In this document: positions 1 through 12,035 of the stretch, one piece after another
Numbering within the stretch: the first letter of the stretch is position 1
How the letters are laid out: each line of letters opens with the position of its first letter
Assembly (NCBI RefSeq): GCF_026914185.1
Contig: NC_070563.1
Coordinates: 3,493,001-3,557,000, forward strand
DNA from: Puccinia triticina
Lineage: Eukaryota > Basidiomycota > Pucciniomycetes > Pucciniales > Pucciniaceae
Reading direction: 5' to 3'
DNA length: 64,000 bases
Position numbers and translations under genes: made by a program
Notes under the pieces: generated by a model
What the model saw: only the letters and a program-made list of their open reading frames with translations
The model's database searches: none
What the model was told of the DNA's origin: nothing

Positions 1-21
1 TCTGCCAAGTTACTCGAGTGG

Positions 22-3000
22 TTGGTGCGTAACACGATTGACCAGTTCATAGTCCTCACTCTCCTCACTAGGAACATTCTCCGTAAATTGTGTGTGAGTC
101 TTCTAGCGATAAATTTTTGGACAGCCCTCTTCGTTGTTGCCTTATATTTGTTGAATTGTCAGATAATCATTAACTATCGGGCCTCATCTCGTCAACATCT
201 TATCACATCTCTATCCCCAGTTACGATGCCGTTCAAGTTCAAGGCTATTACCCGTGAATGTGACAACAACGAGAATTACATATTGAACCAAGTCCTATTT
301 ACGATTCCCCACTCGCTTGGAAGGTGCATAATCATCTGTATAGGTTGTGGTGCCCTTCACTTCAATGAAGAATCGACGAAACTCGACCGTGGGAAGACGG
401 AGAAAGACTTCACGATGTGCTGTCAGAAATCGCAGGTCATATTGCCCATGATGGATCCAGCTGCCCCTGAAACGCCTCCGATACTCGAACAGTTGTTCTC
501 AGGAACAGACGAGAGTATGTAACACATTTGACAAAAAGGGATGTTAACTTCTTGGCTGACTATTCTTTAGGAGCTATCAACTTTCAGGCTCTTATCAGAC
601 TTTACAATAACTGCATTAGCTTCACGTCGCTGGGAGCTAATGTCGACAAAACCGTCCGCGGTCAACTAGGCATCGATGTTTTCCAAATCTCGGGCGGTCT
701 GAGCCACCTGATTCCAAGTGTCGAGCCCCTCAATCGTTCCAACCCAGGCTATGCACAAATTTACGTCATCGGGAATGGCGGACAAGAAGAAACCCGGCTG
801 CGAATCGAGAAAGCCTCTGGCAGACGAAACCCAATTGGTGCCAAATTCGTCATGCAGGAAGACATAGTGTCAGATTTGATGAAGGTTATGTATTCATATA
901 ACCCATACGCGAAAGTTTACAAGAGTGCTAGAACCGTCTTGAAAAACTCACCGTCAAAGACGCTTGCCCTAACGACGATTCATAAACCGGGGACGAACCC
1001 GAAGCGTTACAATCTTCCAAGTCCGGAAGAAGTTGCGATCGTTGTCGAAGGGGGAGGTGAAATTAACAAGACCCGTCATATTCAATTGAGGCGGAAAGAC
1101 GGACGATTAGAGCATATCTCCGATTTACATTCATCTTATTTCCCTCTTCGATACCCCCTATTCTTCCCTTACGGATCCCAACAGTGGGATAACGTATATG
1201 TTTGTACAACCTCTCGAAGTGAGTCCTTTTCTCGGATCAGAACAATGACATTGTCTTAATAGTGGTGCTTTCGAAATAGAAACGAATAGACGCGTCAAGT
1301 CATTGGAATGGTTTGCATTCCTCCTGTTTGCAAGAGTTGGTCGATACTCGATCATTCTCCATGGCCGTACGCTTTTTCAGGAATTTGTCGTGGATATGTA
1401 CGTATGCGTAGAAGGTTCCCGTCTTAATTTCATTCGAAACCATCAACTCGCCTTGAAAGCAAATCAATACCAGTCCCTTATGACATCCATTGAGAACTTC
1501 GAGGTCCCTGAGGGCCGGCGAGTCATACTCCCCTTGACTTTTATCGGCAGCCCGAGGGCGATGGGCCAATTGTACCAAGACTCGATGGCCATCGTAAGGA
1601 AATATGGCCCACCGTCACTTTTCATCACCATGACTGCTAATCCAAAGTGGAAAGATATAACCGACAAAATCGGACTCCTGGCGTCCGCGGCTGACCATCC
1701 TGTGTTTGTCGACCGTGTGTTCAAATTGAAAGTCGACGCACTAATTGAAGAAGTTATTGATTACGGAAGGTTGGGAGCGGTAATTTCATACGTGGGGGTC
1801 ATTGAATTCCAGAAACGGGGCCTTCCCCATCTCCACTTAATGGTCACACTGAGGGAAGAAGATAGGCCGGACACCCCCGAGAAGATTGATTTTCTCGTCT
1901 GCGCCGAGGTGCCTGACCCACTGAGTGAGCCCAAGCTCTACGATATTGTCTCCAGGCTAATGATCCACGGCCCTTGTCCCGGACGCCCGTGTTGGTCGAA
2001 GAAAGGCTGTTCTTCGGGTTATCCAAAACCACTCACACCAAGGACAATCACAATCAGTGGGGCGTACCCAGTATATCGGCGTAGGGTGACTGATTTTGTT
2101 GTTGCAAAAAACAAACAAATCTTCAACAGCTCTAATGTTGTTCCGTATAACAAATACCTTTTGTTGAAGTTCGACTGTCACATTAACGTCGAAATACCGG
2201 TGGACTCTACTGCGGTGAAATATCTCTACAAGTATATCACAAAGGGACATGACCGGTCGTCTATGGAGATAAGGGATAATGACGAGAATAAAGCATTTAT
2301 TGACGCGAGATTCATTAGCGCACCAGAAGGTACGCAGTTTGTCTAATGTGTTTAGTGGGACTTTGGCTGGCACATAAAATTAGCCGCATGGCGTTGACTC
2401 AAGTTTCCCCTTTCTTTTCGGTGGCCCCCAGTCATGCGCCTCTCAATACACGATGTGGATGAACAAATGATATATTTCAGGGACGGAGGAGAGATAGCGG
2501 ACAAATTGAAATTTCAAGAACCTGAAAAGACGAATTTATTGGCTTTTTTCGACCTCAACCAGACTGACGCTGTTGGGGCCGAAGGGCGAAAAGCGCGAAC
2601 CTTGTTGTATGAAGAAATACCGGAGTATTTCACGTGGAGCAAGGTGGATAAGGTCTGGACGCCGAGAAAAAACAAGACGATTTCAGTTGGGAGGATCTTC
2701 AGCGTGTCGTTTCGGGCGGGGGAAAAGTTTTACTTACGCACTCTCCTCTCCCACCGAAGAGGGCCCTTGTCCCACAAAGATCTCAGAACTGTTGATGGGG
2801 TTCTCGCAGCGTCTTACCAAGATGCCTGCAACCTGCTCGGGTTGTTGATCAATGACTATCTGTATGATAAAGCTCTCGAGGAAGCATCTATATATCAGAG
2901 TGGTAATGCCTTACGACACTTCTTCGCACTCATGCTGGTAAACTCGCCACCTTCGAACCCAACAAGCCTGTACGATAAGCATTGGGATTTGATGACTGAC

Positions 3001-4695
3001 GACCTGTTGAGATTGGATCGAGGGGATCGTAACGCGATTCCTTTAAGCCGGTCAAGAAGGAGGGTCTTTGGTTTGTTTAAACTATCAATCATGCTAGGAA
3101 AAATGAATTCGACTCTGGCGGATGCCGGGATGATAGTGTCGTCGACGGATCAACGCAAGATGAAACAGTTCGACGAGATACCAGGGGAACTCGAGTCTCT
3201 CGCGGCTGTAGCAATTCGCCTCGACCACTCAGAAGGCCTTTTCAATCAACAACAATCCCAATTTTTTCGCAAGATCAGAACCGCGGTCAAGGCTAAGAAG
3301 GCGAGTTTGTTTTACTTGGACGGCCCCGGAGGCACCGGCAAGACATTTTTGTTGAATGCGATCATCGACCTATGTCGCCTCATGGGAAAACGGTCCGTCG
3401 TGGCAGCGTCGTCTGGATTAGCTGCTCTCTTGCTGAAGGGAGGTCAAACCTCTCACTCTGCGTTCAAGATACCAATCAATCTCAAGCCAGAATTAGAGTG
3501 CAGTTTTGAGCCTAACCATAAGTTAGGCAAGGATTTAAGCACTACGGATTTAATCATATGGGATGAAATCGTGACGATTCACAAGTACGCAATTGAAGCC
3601 GTTGACAGATCATTGAGGCGTTGTTGCCGCTCTGATTTGCCGTTTGGGGGGAAAGTAGTAATTTTTTCAGGCGATTTCAGGCAAATCCTCCCAGTCGTCA
3701 AATTTGACAAATTTCCGCCGTCCTATGACGCAACAATAAGGTCTTCTCCCCTTTGGGGCCAACTGGAGCAGTTCAAACTCGTGCAGAACATGCGAATCGC
3801 GGCGAACTCAACGGTACCTGAGGACGCCGAGAAGAATCGTCAATTTGCATCTTCGCTGCTCAGCTTAGGTGAAGGTATCGGTCAAACAGAAGACTACCAC
3901 GTTGTCAAAGTCTCTGAAATCAATATAACTCACGCGGCGAGCGAGGCGCAAGGCAACAAGACGGTCGTGGATTTCGTCTACGGTGATATGACTTCAAGGC
4001 ATAACTTCAGCGTGGATACTAACCTGCCTTACCTAGCGGAGCGCTGTATCTTGGCACCCTTGAATGCCGACGTTCGCAAGTTGAACCGTGAAGTGGCACT
4101 GAGACTCGCCGGGCCGTTTGTTAGGGCGACATCAATTGATATGCCAGATCCCGAAGGAGTTGACAGTTTGCCGGAGGAAGTACTCAACAAGATGAGCATA
4201 CCTAGCTTCCCCAAACATATCATCGACTTGAAGGTGGGAATGCCGGTATTAGTCATGCGAAACATGGACATTTCCGCGGGGATATGTAATGGCACTCGTC
4301 TCATATTGACTAGGATTGGGACAGGATCAATAGAGGGTGTCTTGATGTCCGGGCCATTCAAAGGACAGAAGGTGATGTTGCCAAAAATCAAACTCCATCA
4401 CGAGGGGAGTCAGAAGTCGGGATTGAGTTTTTTCAGACATCAATTTCCCATAACTCCGGCCTACGCGATGTCAATTAATAAGTCGCAAGGTCAGACACTC
4501 GCGCGAGTGGGTGTCATGTTAAAGCATTCATGTTTCGCACATGGTCAATTATACGTTGCGTTGTCCAGAGTGACACATAAGGACAATTTGATCGTGTGTA
4601 AGCTTGACAGGAAGGAAGGCCTTGTGAATGTTGTTCACAAGTCTATTTTTGGTGAGTGCGATCTTCATTCTTTGCGAAGAGATGAATGCAGCTAA
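22..4695 (+). pseudogene. Helitron RepHel protein (HUH Rep nuclease plus PIF1-like helicase), spliced, with one TGA
   Basis: Rolling-circle transposase and helicase. Four collinear blocks join through short introns at 515-570 (GTATGT...TTTAG), 1219-1279 (GTGAGT...AAATAG) and 2330-2383 (GTACGC...ATTAG). The N-terminal block has a CxxC segment (CIGCGALHF) and FTSLG. The Rep block has the HUH motif HLH at 1828-1836 and paired tyrosines in KYLYKYITKG (2218-2247). The helicase block has Walker A GPGGTGKT (about 3321-3344), Walker B IIWDEI, GDFRQILPVV and LYVALSRV (about 4549-4572). After intron 3 the conserved segment AAWR-stop-LKFPLSF has an in-frame TGA at 2395-2397. A longer intron, 2330-2431, would skip the TGA but also this conserved segment. 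The true start may lie upstream; the first candidate Met of the conserved block is at 226. Confidence 0.88.
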
Positions 4696-5435
4696 GTCAG
4701 GTCGTACGCTAGGCCACCTGTAGGTCACAATGGGAGGCGGCGTACTTGAAATCTCACATGTTGGGGCCGTCTGTGGATGAAAGAGTCGCACTCTTGTTAG
4801 CAATTGCTATTTTCTTTCACTTTGTTGCATTGTTCCTATATTCCTCCATTAATCTCCGGAATTGTTTTATTTTTTAATTAAAATTCTTATCTTCGGAACA
4901 CTACAATTTGTACTTGTGTAATTGCTTTGTTTGATTTTCTTGCGACTGATATGGAAGACTCAATAGAGCTGGAGCACAGTTGCGCGTGAGGTATCATTGG
5001 GTGATGATCGGGTCAATATCATCTGGTGTTGCACATTACTCAAATTGAATGAAACAAAAACTGTAGGCACAAGTTGGAATGGGAAGGGGAATCAGAAAAC
5101 ATGGTGATTTTGCACGGAAAGCTCAGGTATGGAGCGGTCATGTGAGAACAACAATTCGGAGATAAGCAAATCGAAGGCAATGCACGAGAAATCGCGTGTC
5201 GTACTTCTTGTGGCGTAGTTGATGTGAAAGTCTTTCGGGGAGGGTTGTTGGGTGCTTTTACCCGTAGCTCGGACTTGTCAAAGTGGGGGGTTCTGCTTTA
5301 TCATATGGCGAATGTGGTAAAGTTGATGAGTTGAACCGCGGTAGATAGGGTTGGTGTAAATGTCTGTGGGTATCTCGATTGTAGAGGTCGCTTCAGATTG
5401 GTCTTTGGGTGATTGGCTACAGATAGGCGGGGGAT
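4696..5435. other. Spacer between convergent Helitron genes
   Basis: This AT-rich interval lies between the stop of the Rep/helicase gene and the stop of the minus-strand accessory gene. I see no supported coding sequence. It presumably holds both 3' UTRs. Confidence 0.5.
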
Positions 5436-6291
5436 TCAGTCTGTGAGATCTATGACGGATCGGATAGGACCGTTAGAGAATAATGGGGGTAGCCCAACGT
5501 AGCCTGACGTGACCTGAGGAAGATGTCAGTTATGTGAACTGTTGGGGTTTGGTTGTGGCTCACTTTGATTATTAGAAGCCCCGTAATCGCACATCGGTCG
5601 GTTAAGGTGCCTTTGAGTTGAACTTTTACCCCAGGTTCGAGTGGTATGATATCGGAAGGAAGGGCAGACGTTCCTTCTATGATGTATTTGGCGTAGAAAT
5701 TTGCGCCGGAATAGGCCTATGAGTCGACGGCGTCAGTAATCGTCTTAAAATTTGAGATATGACACTAACGTTAGTTTGGTGCTCAATGATGAGCTCTAGA
5801 TATGGAAGGGATGAGGTTTGGGTGGTGTTGTCCGAGTGATTTGGTGGGAGGGTAACTTGTCGGATAGTCCCGGTGCCTTCCATTGTAATTTTTGCGGGAG
5901 AGGCTTGAGCTTGTGTGTGGCGTTTCCAAGTGACTCGTTGGGGATGATAGTAGAATTGTTGGTTGCCGTTTTGGTCGGTTAGGGCGACTTGACCTTCAAG
6001 GCGGTAAATCTTGCCGTCTTCGAGTTGTTGTCGTGTGGTATCAAGAGGGGCTAATGTGATGGATGCCCGTGGAAATTTCGCTGGGACGGTAGGTGAGGTG
6101 AGAAACGAGGATCGGGTGAGCTGTGCTTCAAAGGGGGTGGATTGATACTCAAAAACCTGGAATAGTTCGTTAGCGACGGGCTTAAGTGCTGCGGGAAGGG
6201 GACTTACAGATGATATCGCGGTGAACTTTCCACAAAACGTCAAGGTGTCGCGAGTGGGGAGACTTTCGAGCCAAGTGACTGGCCATATCAT
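5436..6291 (-). CDS. Helitron-borne accessory protein, possible double OB fold, 4 exons
   Basis: I infer four exons: 6291-6208, 6156-5770, 5716-5564 and 5513-5436, giving 233 residues. The introns have clear signals: GTAAGT with branch-like GCTAAC and TTCCAG; GTTAGT with TTACTGAC and CATAG; GTGAGC with AACTGAC and CCTCAG. They are 51, 53 and 50 nt, all phase 0, matching the size class in the Rep gene. The protein alternates beta-rich segments (GKIYRLEGQVAL, FYYHPQRVTW, then VKVQLKGTLTD, CAITGLLIIK), which look like two small barrels. I do not recognise a named family. Some plant Helitrons carry RPA-like single-stranded-DNA-binding genes, so an OB-fold helper is a reasonable inference. The start at 6291 is the first in-frame ATG, but an upstream exon is possible. 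Confidence 0.6.
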
Positions 6292-6710
6292 GATGATTGG
6301 GATTAGATTTGTTAGTGTTGGGTATAGTTGGCAGCTGATTGGCGAGGGAAATTGGTCGAATTGATGGGGGGCGAGGGGGGGAGGAGTTGGCCGTCTGCGT
6401 AGTTATGCCTTGGCCCATCGTGTGGTCGGAGGGAGTGGATGAATAGTTGCGGTGATGGTTGTGCGGGTCCAGTATACCGGGGCCTGTGGTGCTCTCAGGG
6501 TTTGGTGGCGATCAGTATTGGTCGGGTGGGTCGTTGCCTTCGAGCTGCTGGTCGAGGTTTGGCTGAGGGTAGTACGGAGACAGCTGGGGTGTGCGAGGGG
6601 GGGATTGAGTGCGGGGGTGGGGGGGTGGCAGGGGGGGAGTGGGCGCCGGGGGCGCGGGCGCCGGGGGGGCCTGGTGAGGCGTACGGAGGCCCGCGCGGGG
6701 AACCAGCGAC

Positions 6711-6741
6711 GAGCGGCGGCGCAGCCGCCTTGAAAGTCTAG
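6711..6741 (+). other. Helitron 3' terminus: hairpin plus CTAG
   Basis: Stem GGCGGC, loop GCA and stem GCCGCC end at 6729. Eight bases follow, then CTAG at 6738-6741, then host T at 6742. The same architecture occurs at 11303, 49529 and 60112. Confidence 0.8.
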
Positions 6742-7327
6742 TGACATAGAATATCTCAATGAGAAAAAGAAAGAAAGAAAGGGAACAAACTTTGAGAGAG
6801 AGAAAAACATAACCATCCGAAAGAACAACAACTCCGATGACGCAACAAGAGAAATACGTCATCGCCATGCAGATCGCATGACATCAGGTCGATCCGATGA
6901 GCGATCGAAGCTAATTGATCTAAACACATGATAAGTCAGCCAGATAAAACGGACAAAAGTCCGAATTATCATCCAAGTTTGTTACAAAAAAGCACACGAC
7001 CCACCAGAAAATCAATCTGGGGCATGGTAAAGAAGAATGTATGTATGTATTCAACCTCGAGACGGGGTACAGCTACGTACACATCATTCGAAACTCCTTT
7101 GAGAATCCTTTAGGATACATAATCCGAGTTTCAGGCTAAGATAAAAAGGAAGTTGTACTTGTAATCTGCTTGGGTCCTCTTGGGTCCGCACCCGGGTACA
7201 GTTAAAACCATCATGGATATGGTACATGAGGGACCCATGAGCTGGGTTCGCTGAGATGTATCAAAGCCCAGCTTGCCTGACCACAAGCAGTAGCACTGCC
7301 AGACCACCAATCCTTTGATCAATCACC
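6742..7327. other. Region upstream of secreted-protein gene
   Basis: Host sequence between the Helitron terminus and the ATG at 7328. It includes an A/G-rich run at about 6760-6815. I see no gene. It probably holds the promoter of the downstream gene, so the Helitron sits about 590 bp upstream of that start codon. Confidence 0.4.
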
Positions 7328-8738
7328 ATGTGGCTTCCTGCTTATTTGCTTCTATTTGCCTCGATTAGCCAGCTCATAAGCAACATCGACGCCTCCCTTG
7401 ACAGCACCGGATCAAAAATTTGGCTTTGTGAAAGTCGTTTATTGAAAGATCAGGAGAAAGAGCCAGAACTGGGATTAACATTTCCTGGCAGCACTCCCGG
7501 GTTCTGGAGCACTTTCGACTCCTATGGCTCACCTACAGGTATGTTCATACCGATTTGGACTTCTGAAAGAATCCTCCTACCCACCACTTACTTGATCATC
7601 TTTATCTCTTGACCCTAAAACTTCACCTTGTCTCATGAAGAAGCAATTTCCACATTCACAGGACAATTCTCCAGCACTAAAGCATACAAGAAAGAGTACC
7701 TCTCTCACCACATTAAACTTTTGAAATCGGTGTTAAGCTATCTTCTGCGGCACGAATCCATGTCTCTGGCACATCTGCAGGAATGGTGCCTAGCACTCGA
7801 AAATACAGTTATTCGACCCCATCAGACATACGGAATGCTTTCTGATTCAATTATCTATGCTTTTTACACTCTGCTGCTGAAGCACCACGACGATGCCCAG
7901 TTTACGAAGAGCATGAATTCTCGACTGACTGAGCTTTTCTTAAGTGCAGCCGCGTTCCCAAATTCAGGGATCCAATGGGCGCAAGGTCTGTTTTTACAAA
8001 CAAATTTCTTTTGCTTTCTGGATGACATTGACTCACTAAAATCTTATCTGGCACATAAATCTTTCAGAGCTCCATTGCCCCAACGAAGGTCTCAGTAAGA
8101 ATTTCCGTTAGTCATCCAAACTGCACATCAGAAAACAAAGTAGGACTTGCAATTCTAATCATCTTTTATATTCTACATCAACCTGGATATCGGGCAGGTA
8201 TGTGGGATACTCTCCAGTGGCAGTTAATCGGGGAGCCTGAACCAAGGTTGAAACCTCTAGTGGACGCAAAAAATAAGAATGACTATACATATATTATCGA
8301 AAATCTCGACAAAGTCATTGGAGAAATCTTCTCGAGTCAGCCTGCGAAAGACCTATCTGCTCAGACCAGAGTAGCCTCGATAGCTGTACTTTCTCATTTT
8401 CTGAAGACAAATAACGAGCCTACCAATGCCAAAGCAAATGAACTCATGAATTCACTCGTATCGAACTCAAAAGGCGCCTACTTGTTATTCAATCATGAAC
8501 GAACTCTACTTTCAGTCTCGTTAGTTAGCTTCGAACCAATGCATTTCACGTGTTCAGCAAAGATCAAAATAAAAACAAGAAAGGATTATCAAATGTGGAA
8601 ACTGGCGGGGAAAGGGCGCCCTACGTCGAACTACATAAGCTGGCTATGGAGGTGGGGCGTTCTCCCGCAACCGTAGCCGTGCCGTTGACTCCCGGGACAC
8701 CGGTTCCAAGTTCAACCAACCCTCGCCGTTCCAACTGA
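7328..8738 (+). CDS. Predicted secreted protein, multi-exon, candidate effector
   Basis: The first residues form a typical signal peptide: MWLPAYLLLFASISQL, with probable cleavage near NIDA-SL. Exons 7328-7538, 7662-7985, 8068-8094 and 8198 onward are joined by introns with good signals (GTATGT...TTCACAG; GTCTGT...TTTCAG; GTAAGA...GGGCAG). All three introns are in phase 1 and keep one open frame, which is strong evidence for a real gene. Exon 4 runs to at least 8519. The 3' end is uncertain: a 38-nt intron at 8520-8557 would give a proline-rich tail ending at 8738, while reading straight through ends at about 8676. No transmembrane segment follows the signal peptide, and I recognise no domain. 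A secreted, family-less protein in a rust would be classed as a candidate effector; that is inference. Confidence 0.68.
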
Positions 8739-9324
8739 TTTCGGCTCTTCAGTTTCACAACCTTCACCCTCCGAACGGGTTTGGGCTCTTGCCTCTCATA
8801 ATCTTCGCCCTCATACTAGGCTTGGGTATCCTACCAACACATGTACATCCAACACAACAATGACGCCGTATATTCCTTCTTTTTTTTTTAGTCTTTTCTT
8901 ATGTTTCCTTATGTTTGGGGCTTTAGCGCCCGCGGTTTTTCTGTACCTGTGGATACCGTCAGGACACACTGGCATTGTTCCTCTGTCCCTTCTTGTCCTA
9001 GGCGCCTCAGAATGCAACTCTTGAGTCTGCACAGGTGTTCTCTTGCATCTATTTAGTCATAATGGCAGGGTATAAATTCTTGTTGCCTTCTTTCTTTTCA
9101 CTAATAAGCAATATAATTGACCCTTGCCTTCCCTCTTTTTACTTATGCACCTGGTGCCAAAATAGTGGTCATTTATTTTGATATTTCACAAAATCTTTCA
9201 CAAATTTGCACACTTTCCCCCTAGTAATGGTGAAACAATACAGGGAAATACCATACAGGTATTAGTGCTATGAGCTGTAGCATGCCCTCTGCAGCACAGG
9301 CTCTAATATGTACATTATCACATA
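8739..9324. other. Intergenic, no gene seen
   Basis: AT-rich sequence with short homopolymers (for example T runs near 8880). I could not support any coding region, RNA gene or element boundary here. Confidence 0.4.
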
Positions 9325-9475
9325 GCTTACATGTACATGTCACGGACTGCACTCTGAAGGTTTAAGAGGCTGGAGATTTAAACTGGCTCCTCATCCTGCA
9401 ATCTACCATCTTAGGATCCAGAACCCCAGAACCCCAGACTCTAGATTCTCTCTTCCTCACCACAGAGTAGACAAT
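9325..9475. repeat. Dispersed repeat, copy 1 (LTR-related)
   Basis: This segment is similar to 38310-38460. Both contain ACATGTCACGG, GAGGCTGGAGAT, CCTCATCCTGCAATCTACCAT and a CCAGAACCCCAGACT run. It is probably an LTR end with adjacent leader, but I could not fix its boundaries. Confidence 0.55.
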
Positions 9476-9508
9476 AACTTTTTTTCAGGATCTATATTGC
9501 AGAGAAAA

Positions 9509-9595
9509 AGAGACCAAACCATAAGAACAATGACCAAACCATAAGAACAACAACCAAACCATAAGAACCACAACCAAACCATAAGAACAACAGAA
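9509..9595. repeat. Minisatellite, about 20-bp unit, four copies
   Basis: ACCAAACCATAAGAACAA recurs four times with small changes. No coding role is seen. Confidence 0.8.
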
Positions 9596-9839
9596 ACCAA
9601 ATCATTTTGCCTCAAAAAGTTAAAACCTTCAGAAAAAACAGAACCAACAGAACCAACCCAAACCCAAAACCTTCTCTGCACCTCCAACCCCACTAGCAAT
9701 GGACACAACCAGCAACTGTCCAACATGGCAAATGCACTGGATATCTAACAAGCCCTCCGCCTCTGAGCTGAAGCCTACCTAACAGAATCTCTGACGGCCC
9801 CCAATACCTCTGCAGAAGCTCCAGTCATAATGGTTAGAG

Positions 9840-10683
9840 TGTTATGAGCCGCTCCAGCGCGCGCCATGGCCTACTCCAAGGACATGTCACACTTGTAGAT
9901 ACATGTCACGGCTCTCCTGGCTTAGGGAGAGCTGGGGGGGGGGAGATCATCAAGCTCTCCTCATCTAGCAACCAACCTACTTAGCTAGAGAACCCGGTTC
10001 CAGCCCTTCTCCCCCAGACCCTGACCTTAACATAGAGGAACAATGTTTGGAGTTCCTAACAAATTAGACAGGAAACAAGTAGAAAAGGTGGATACAAAGC
10101 AGGGGTGTTTGAACTATACAGTTACCAGGAGTATTGGAGATTGCTCCAATAGAGAATAAAGGAAACAAAGGACTCACTCAATGGAGGGAATCCTTAGGAA
10201 AAAACAGAGAATAGGGTCAGGTTTTCAGCGGAGAGCTAGCGGGCAAACAAGTCTTGAGTAGACAGGGTCGAGGCTGGCAGTGTGATGAAGTGGTTGACGA
10301 TTCTGGGGGGCCTTCACTTGCTCGAAGGCCCACCTTTTATATTGTTCTCTGTCTCCTAGGAGTCAAAGAGTCTGCGACAAACTTCTTCGCTAGTCCCCAA
10401 GTCCCTCAGCCTATCGGCCGGGGCTACGCTGATGATCTCGTCTGGTTCTGCGCACAAGATCAAAGCATAGTTCTATTTTTTTTTTATTGGTAAGGCACGG
10501 TTGTTAGTCAGGGGCCAAGGCTAGATTCTCCGGATCATGTTGGCCCTTGAATTGGGTGCGGCCTCATTGCTATCTTCAGGGTAGGTCTTGGGCTTTTTTA
10601 TTCACAGGATGGATCAAATGTTGCACACGTTTTCTGGGATACTCGTGATCTATTGATCACGAGTCCACTATAGGAGTCTCAAT
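9840..10683 (+). repeat. LTR-type repeat B, copy 1 (right edge uncertain)
   Basis: It begins TGTTATGAGC at 9840 and matches the LTR beginning at 34018 through about 10095, including GGCTCTCCTGGCTTAGGG. In the other copy this homology is split by an insert. Beyond 10095 the two copies diverge, so the right boundary is only an upper limit set by the next LTR at 10684. Confidence 0.55.
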
Positions 10684-11302
10684 TGTTACGTGGCAAATAT
10701 GGCCACTACAAGGGTTTAAACACTCTGTAACAGAGGAAGGATTAATTATGTAATTAATAATATGTAATTATTAATTACAGGGAATTAATTTGGCGTAAAA
10801 GTAGGTGGTAAGCGCTTAAACTGATTGGCTGCTTGACAGAGGCGGAGGTCTTACGGCAACTACTTATAAGGATAAAGCTTTAAATATGCTAATAAGGGAT
10901 TTTTGATAATTTAAAGGGTTTAATCCAGTGGATTTTGCGTGCAAAGGGTGGTTTAAAAGGAAAAGGGGCTACATTAGTAGCAGGGGAGAATATTCACGGC
11001 AAACTTTACAGTTTCTGGGCAGTGAATGGTCTGGGGGATCTTTTCCTGAGGGCCAAATAGGCCTCTATTTATAGCGGGGACTTCAGTGGGCGTAAACACT
11101 GAGTCCTTTTCTCCCTATGGGAGTATCCAGGGGTGTAGCCGTGAAAAGGGCTTGGCTGTGGGTAATTTAATTGTATTGTGATAGACTAATTTCCCTGACT
11201 CTGTCACATGACATGTTTATAACCAATTGTCATGTGAAAGAGCTTCAGTAGAAGTCTACATAATACTTTCACGGGGTATTTTTACACGATTAATATTAAT
11301 CA
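10684..11302 (-). repeat. Gypsy 3' LTR, left segment (split by Helitron)
   Basis: This segment, joined to 14551-14813, makes 882 bp and matches the solo LTR at 32031-32911 (881 bp) with only scattered differences. On plus it starts TGTTACGTGG, and the joined LTR ends GGCTGACA. The split falls inside AATCA|TTAATG. Confidence 0.9.
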
Positions 11303-11553
11303 CTAGAGGCCAAAGCGGCTACGCCGCTGCAGGATCTAAGATCCCCACCCCCCTATCCCCCTTTTTCTGCAGAATGGCCCCGCCTGCACCCTGTTGAACC
11401 ATGCTTGCCATCCAGTGATTGTAAGGCCTCCATTATGATCTACCGCACTGCAAAATCATAAAACTATGGCCAAGCCTACCCCCCTCATCCTCAATACCTG
11501 GTGCTCCCAACTTCAAGTTTATCTGTGGTTACTCCCAAAGTGCCACCTCCTCC

Positions 11554-11576
11554 GCCCCCCCCCCCCCTCCCCCCCA
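11554..11576. repeat. Poly(C) tract
   Basis: A near-pure C run inside the Helitron, one of several G/C homopolymers upstream of its 3' hairpin when read on the Helitron strand. Confidence 0.7.
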
Positions 11577-11929
11577 ATTGACCCAGTTGCAAGGGATGAG
11601 GTTTGACCCCAGCAAGGCAAGGGGAGTGGGTGTTGCAGTTGGGGTGAGGTTCAGTTGCAACCAGAAAATGAAATAGCCAAAGTGTTTTTTTATTGCTAAT
11701 TAGGTTTTTATTTTGTGCACTCTATGAAATATGGCTACAGTGATTGTTGAGAGCTACTTGTTTTGTTAAGCAATTATGTACCAGTGTATTCCTGGATAAA
11801 TTATTTACATGTCCCATGTACAACCTCCCAGAAAGCCCCCTCAACACACCTCCTTAATCCACAGTGGGAGAATAGGAGACCCTGAATTCAATCATTCCTG
11901 AGCTAGTCTATACAGTGAGAATGCATATT

Positions 11930-12035
11930 GCATATTCCAAAGTAGGGTTATACCCCAAAGCTGCATATGGCAGAAGTGGATTTTGCATATTCCAAAGTAG
12001 GGTTATACCCCAAATCTGCATATTGCATAAGTACA
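11930..12035. repeat. Direct repeat, about 55-bp period, two copies
   Basis: GCATATTCCAAAGTAGGG recurs at 11930 and 11985, each followed by TTATACCCCAAA and CTGCATAT. It lies inside the Helitron. Confidence 0.8.

Larger units (their letters stand above)
1..6741 (+). mobile_element. Autonomous Helitron, 3' part (5' end lies upstream of window)
   Basis: This stretch holds a Helitron Rep/helicase gene (22-4695, plus), a convergent accessory gene (6291-5436, minus) and a Helitron-type 3' terminus: a GC-rich hairpin at 6715-6729, 8 nt, then CTAG at 6738-6741 followed by T. No start of the form A|TCCAAGT, seen in the three other Helitrons here, precedes the Rep gene, so the 5' end is outside the window. 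A G-rich tract (about 6595-6670) precedes the hairpin; two of the other copies have a similar one. The link between genes and terminus is inferred from order and orientation. Confidence 0.8.

Noticed and set aside
2330..2431. Longer third intron in the Helitron gene that would avoid the TGA
   Set aside because: It has a good acceptor but would remove the conserved WR..LKFPLSFRWPP segment and would be about twice the size of the other introns, so I prefer the 54-nt intron plus nonsense codon.
6439..6831. Long frames on both strands rich in Gly, Pro and Arg near 6.4-6.8 kb
   Set aside because: They follow from the G-rich tract before the Helitron hairpin; no splice structure or conserved motif supports translation.
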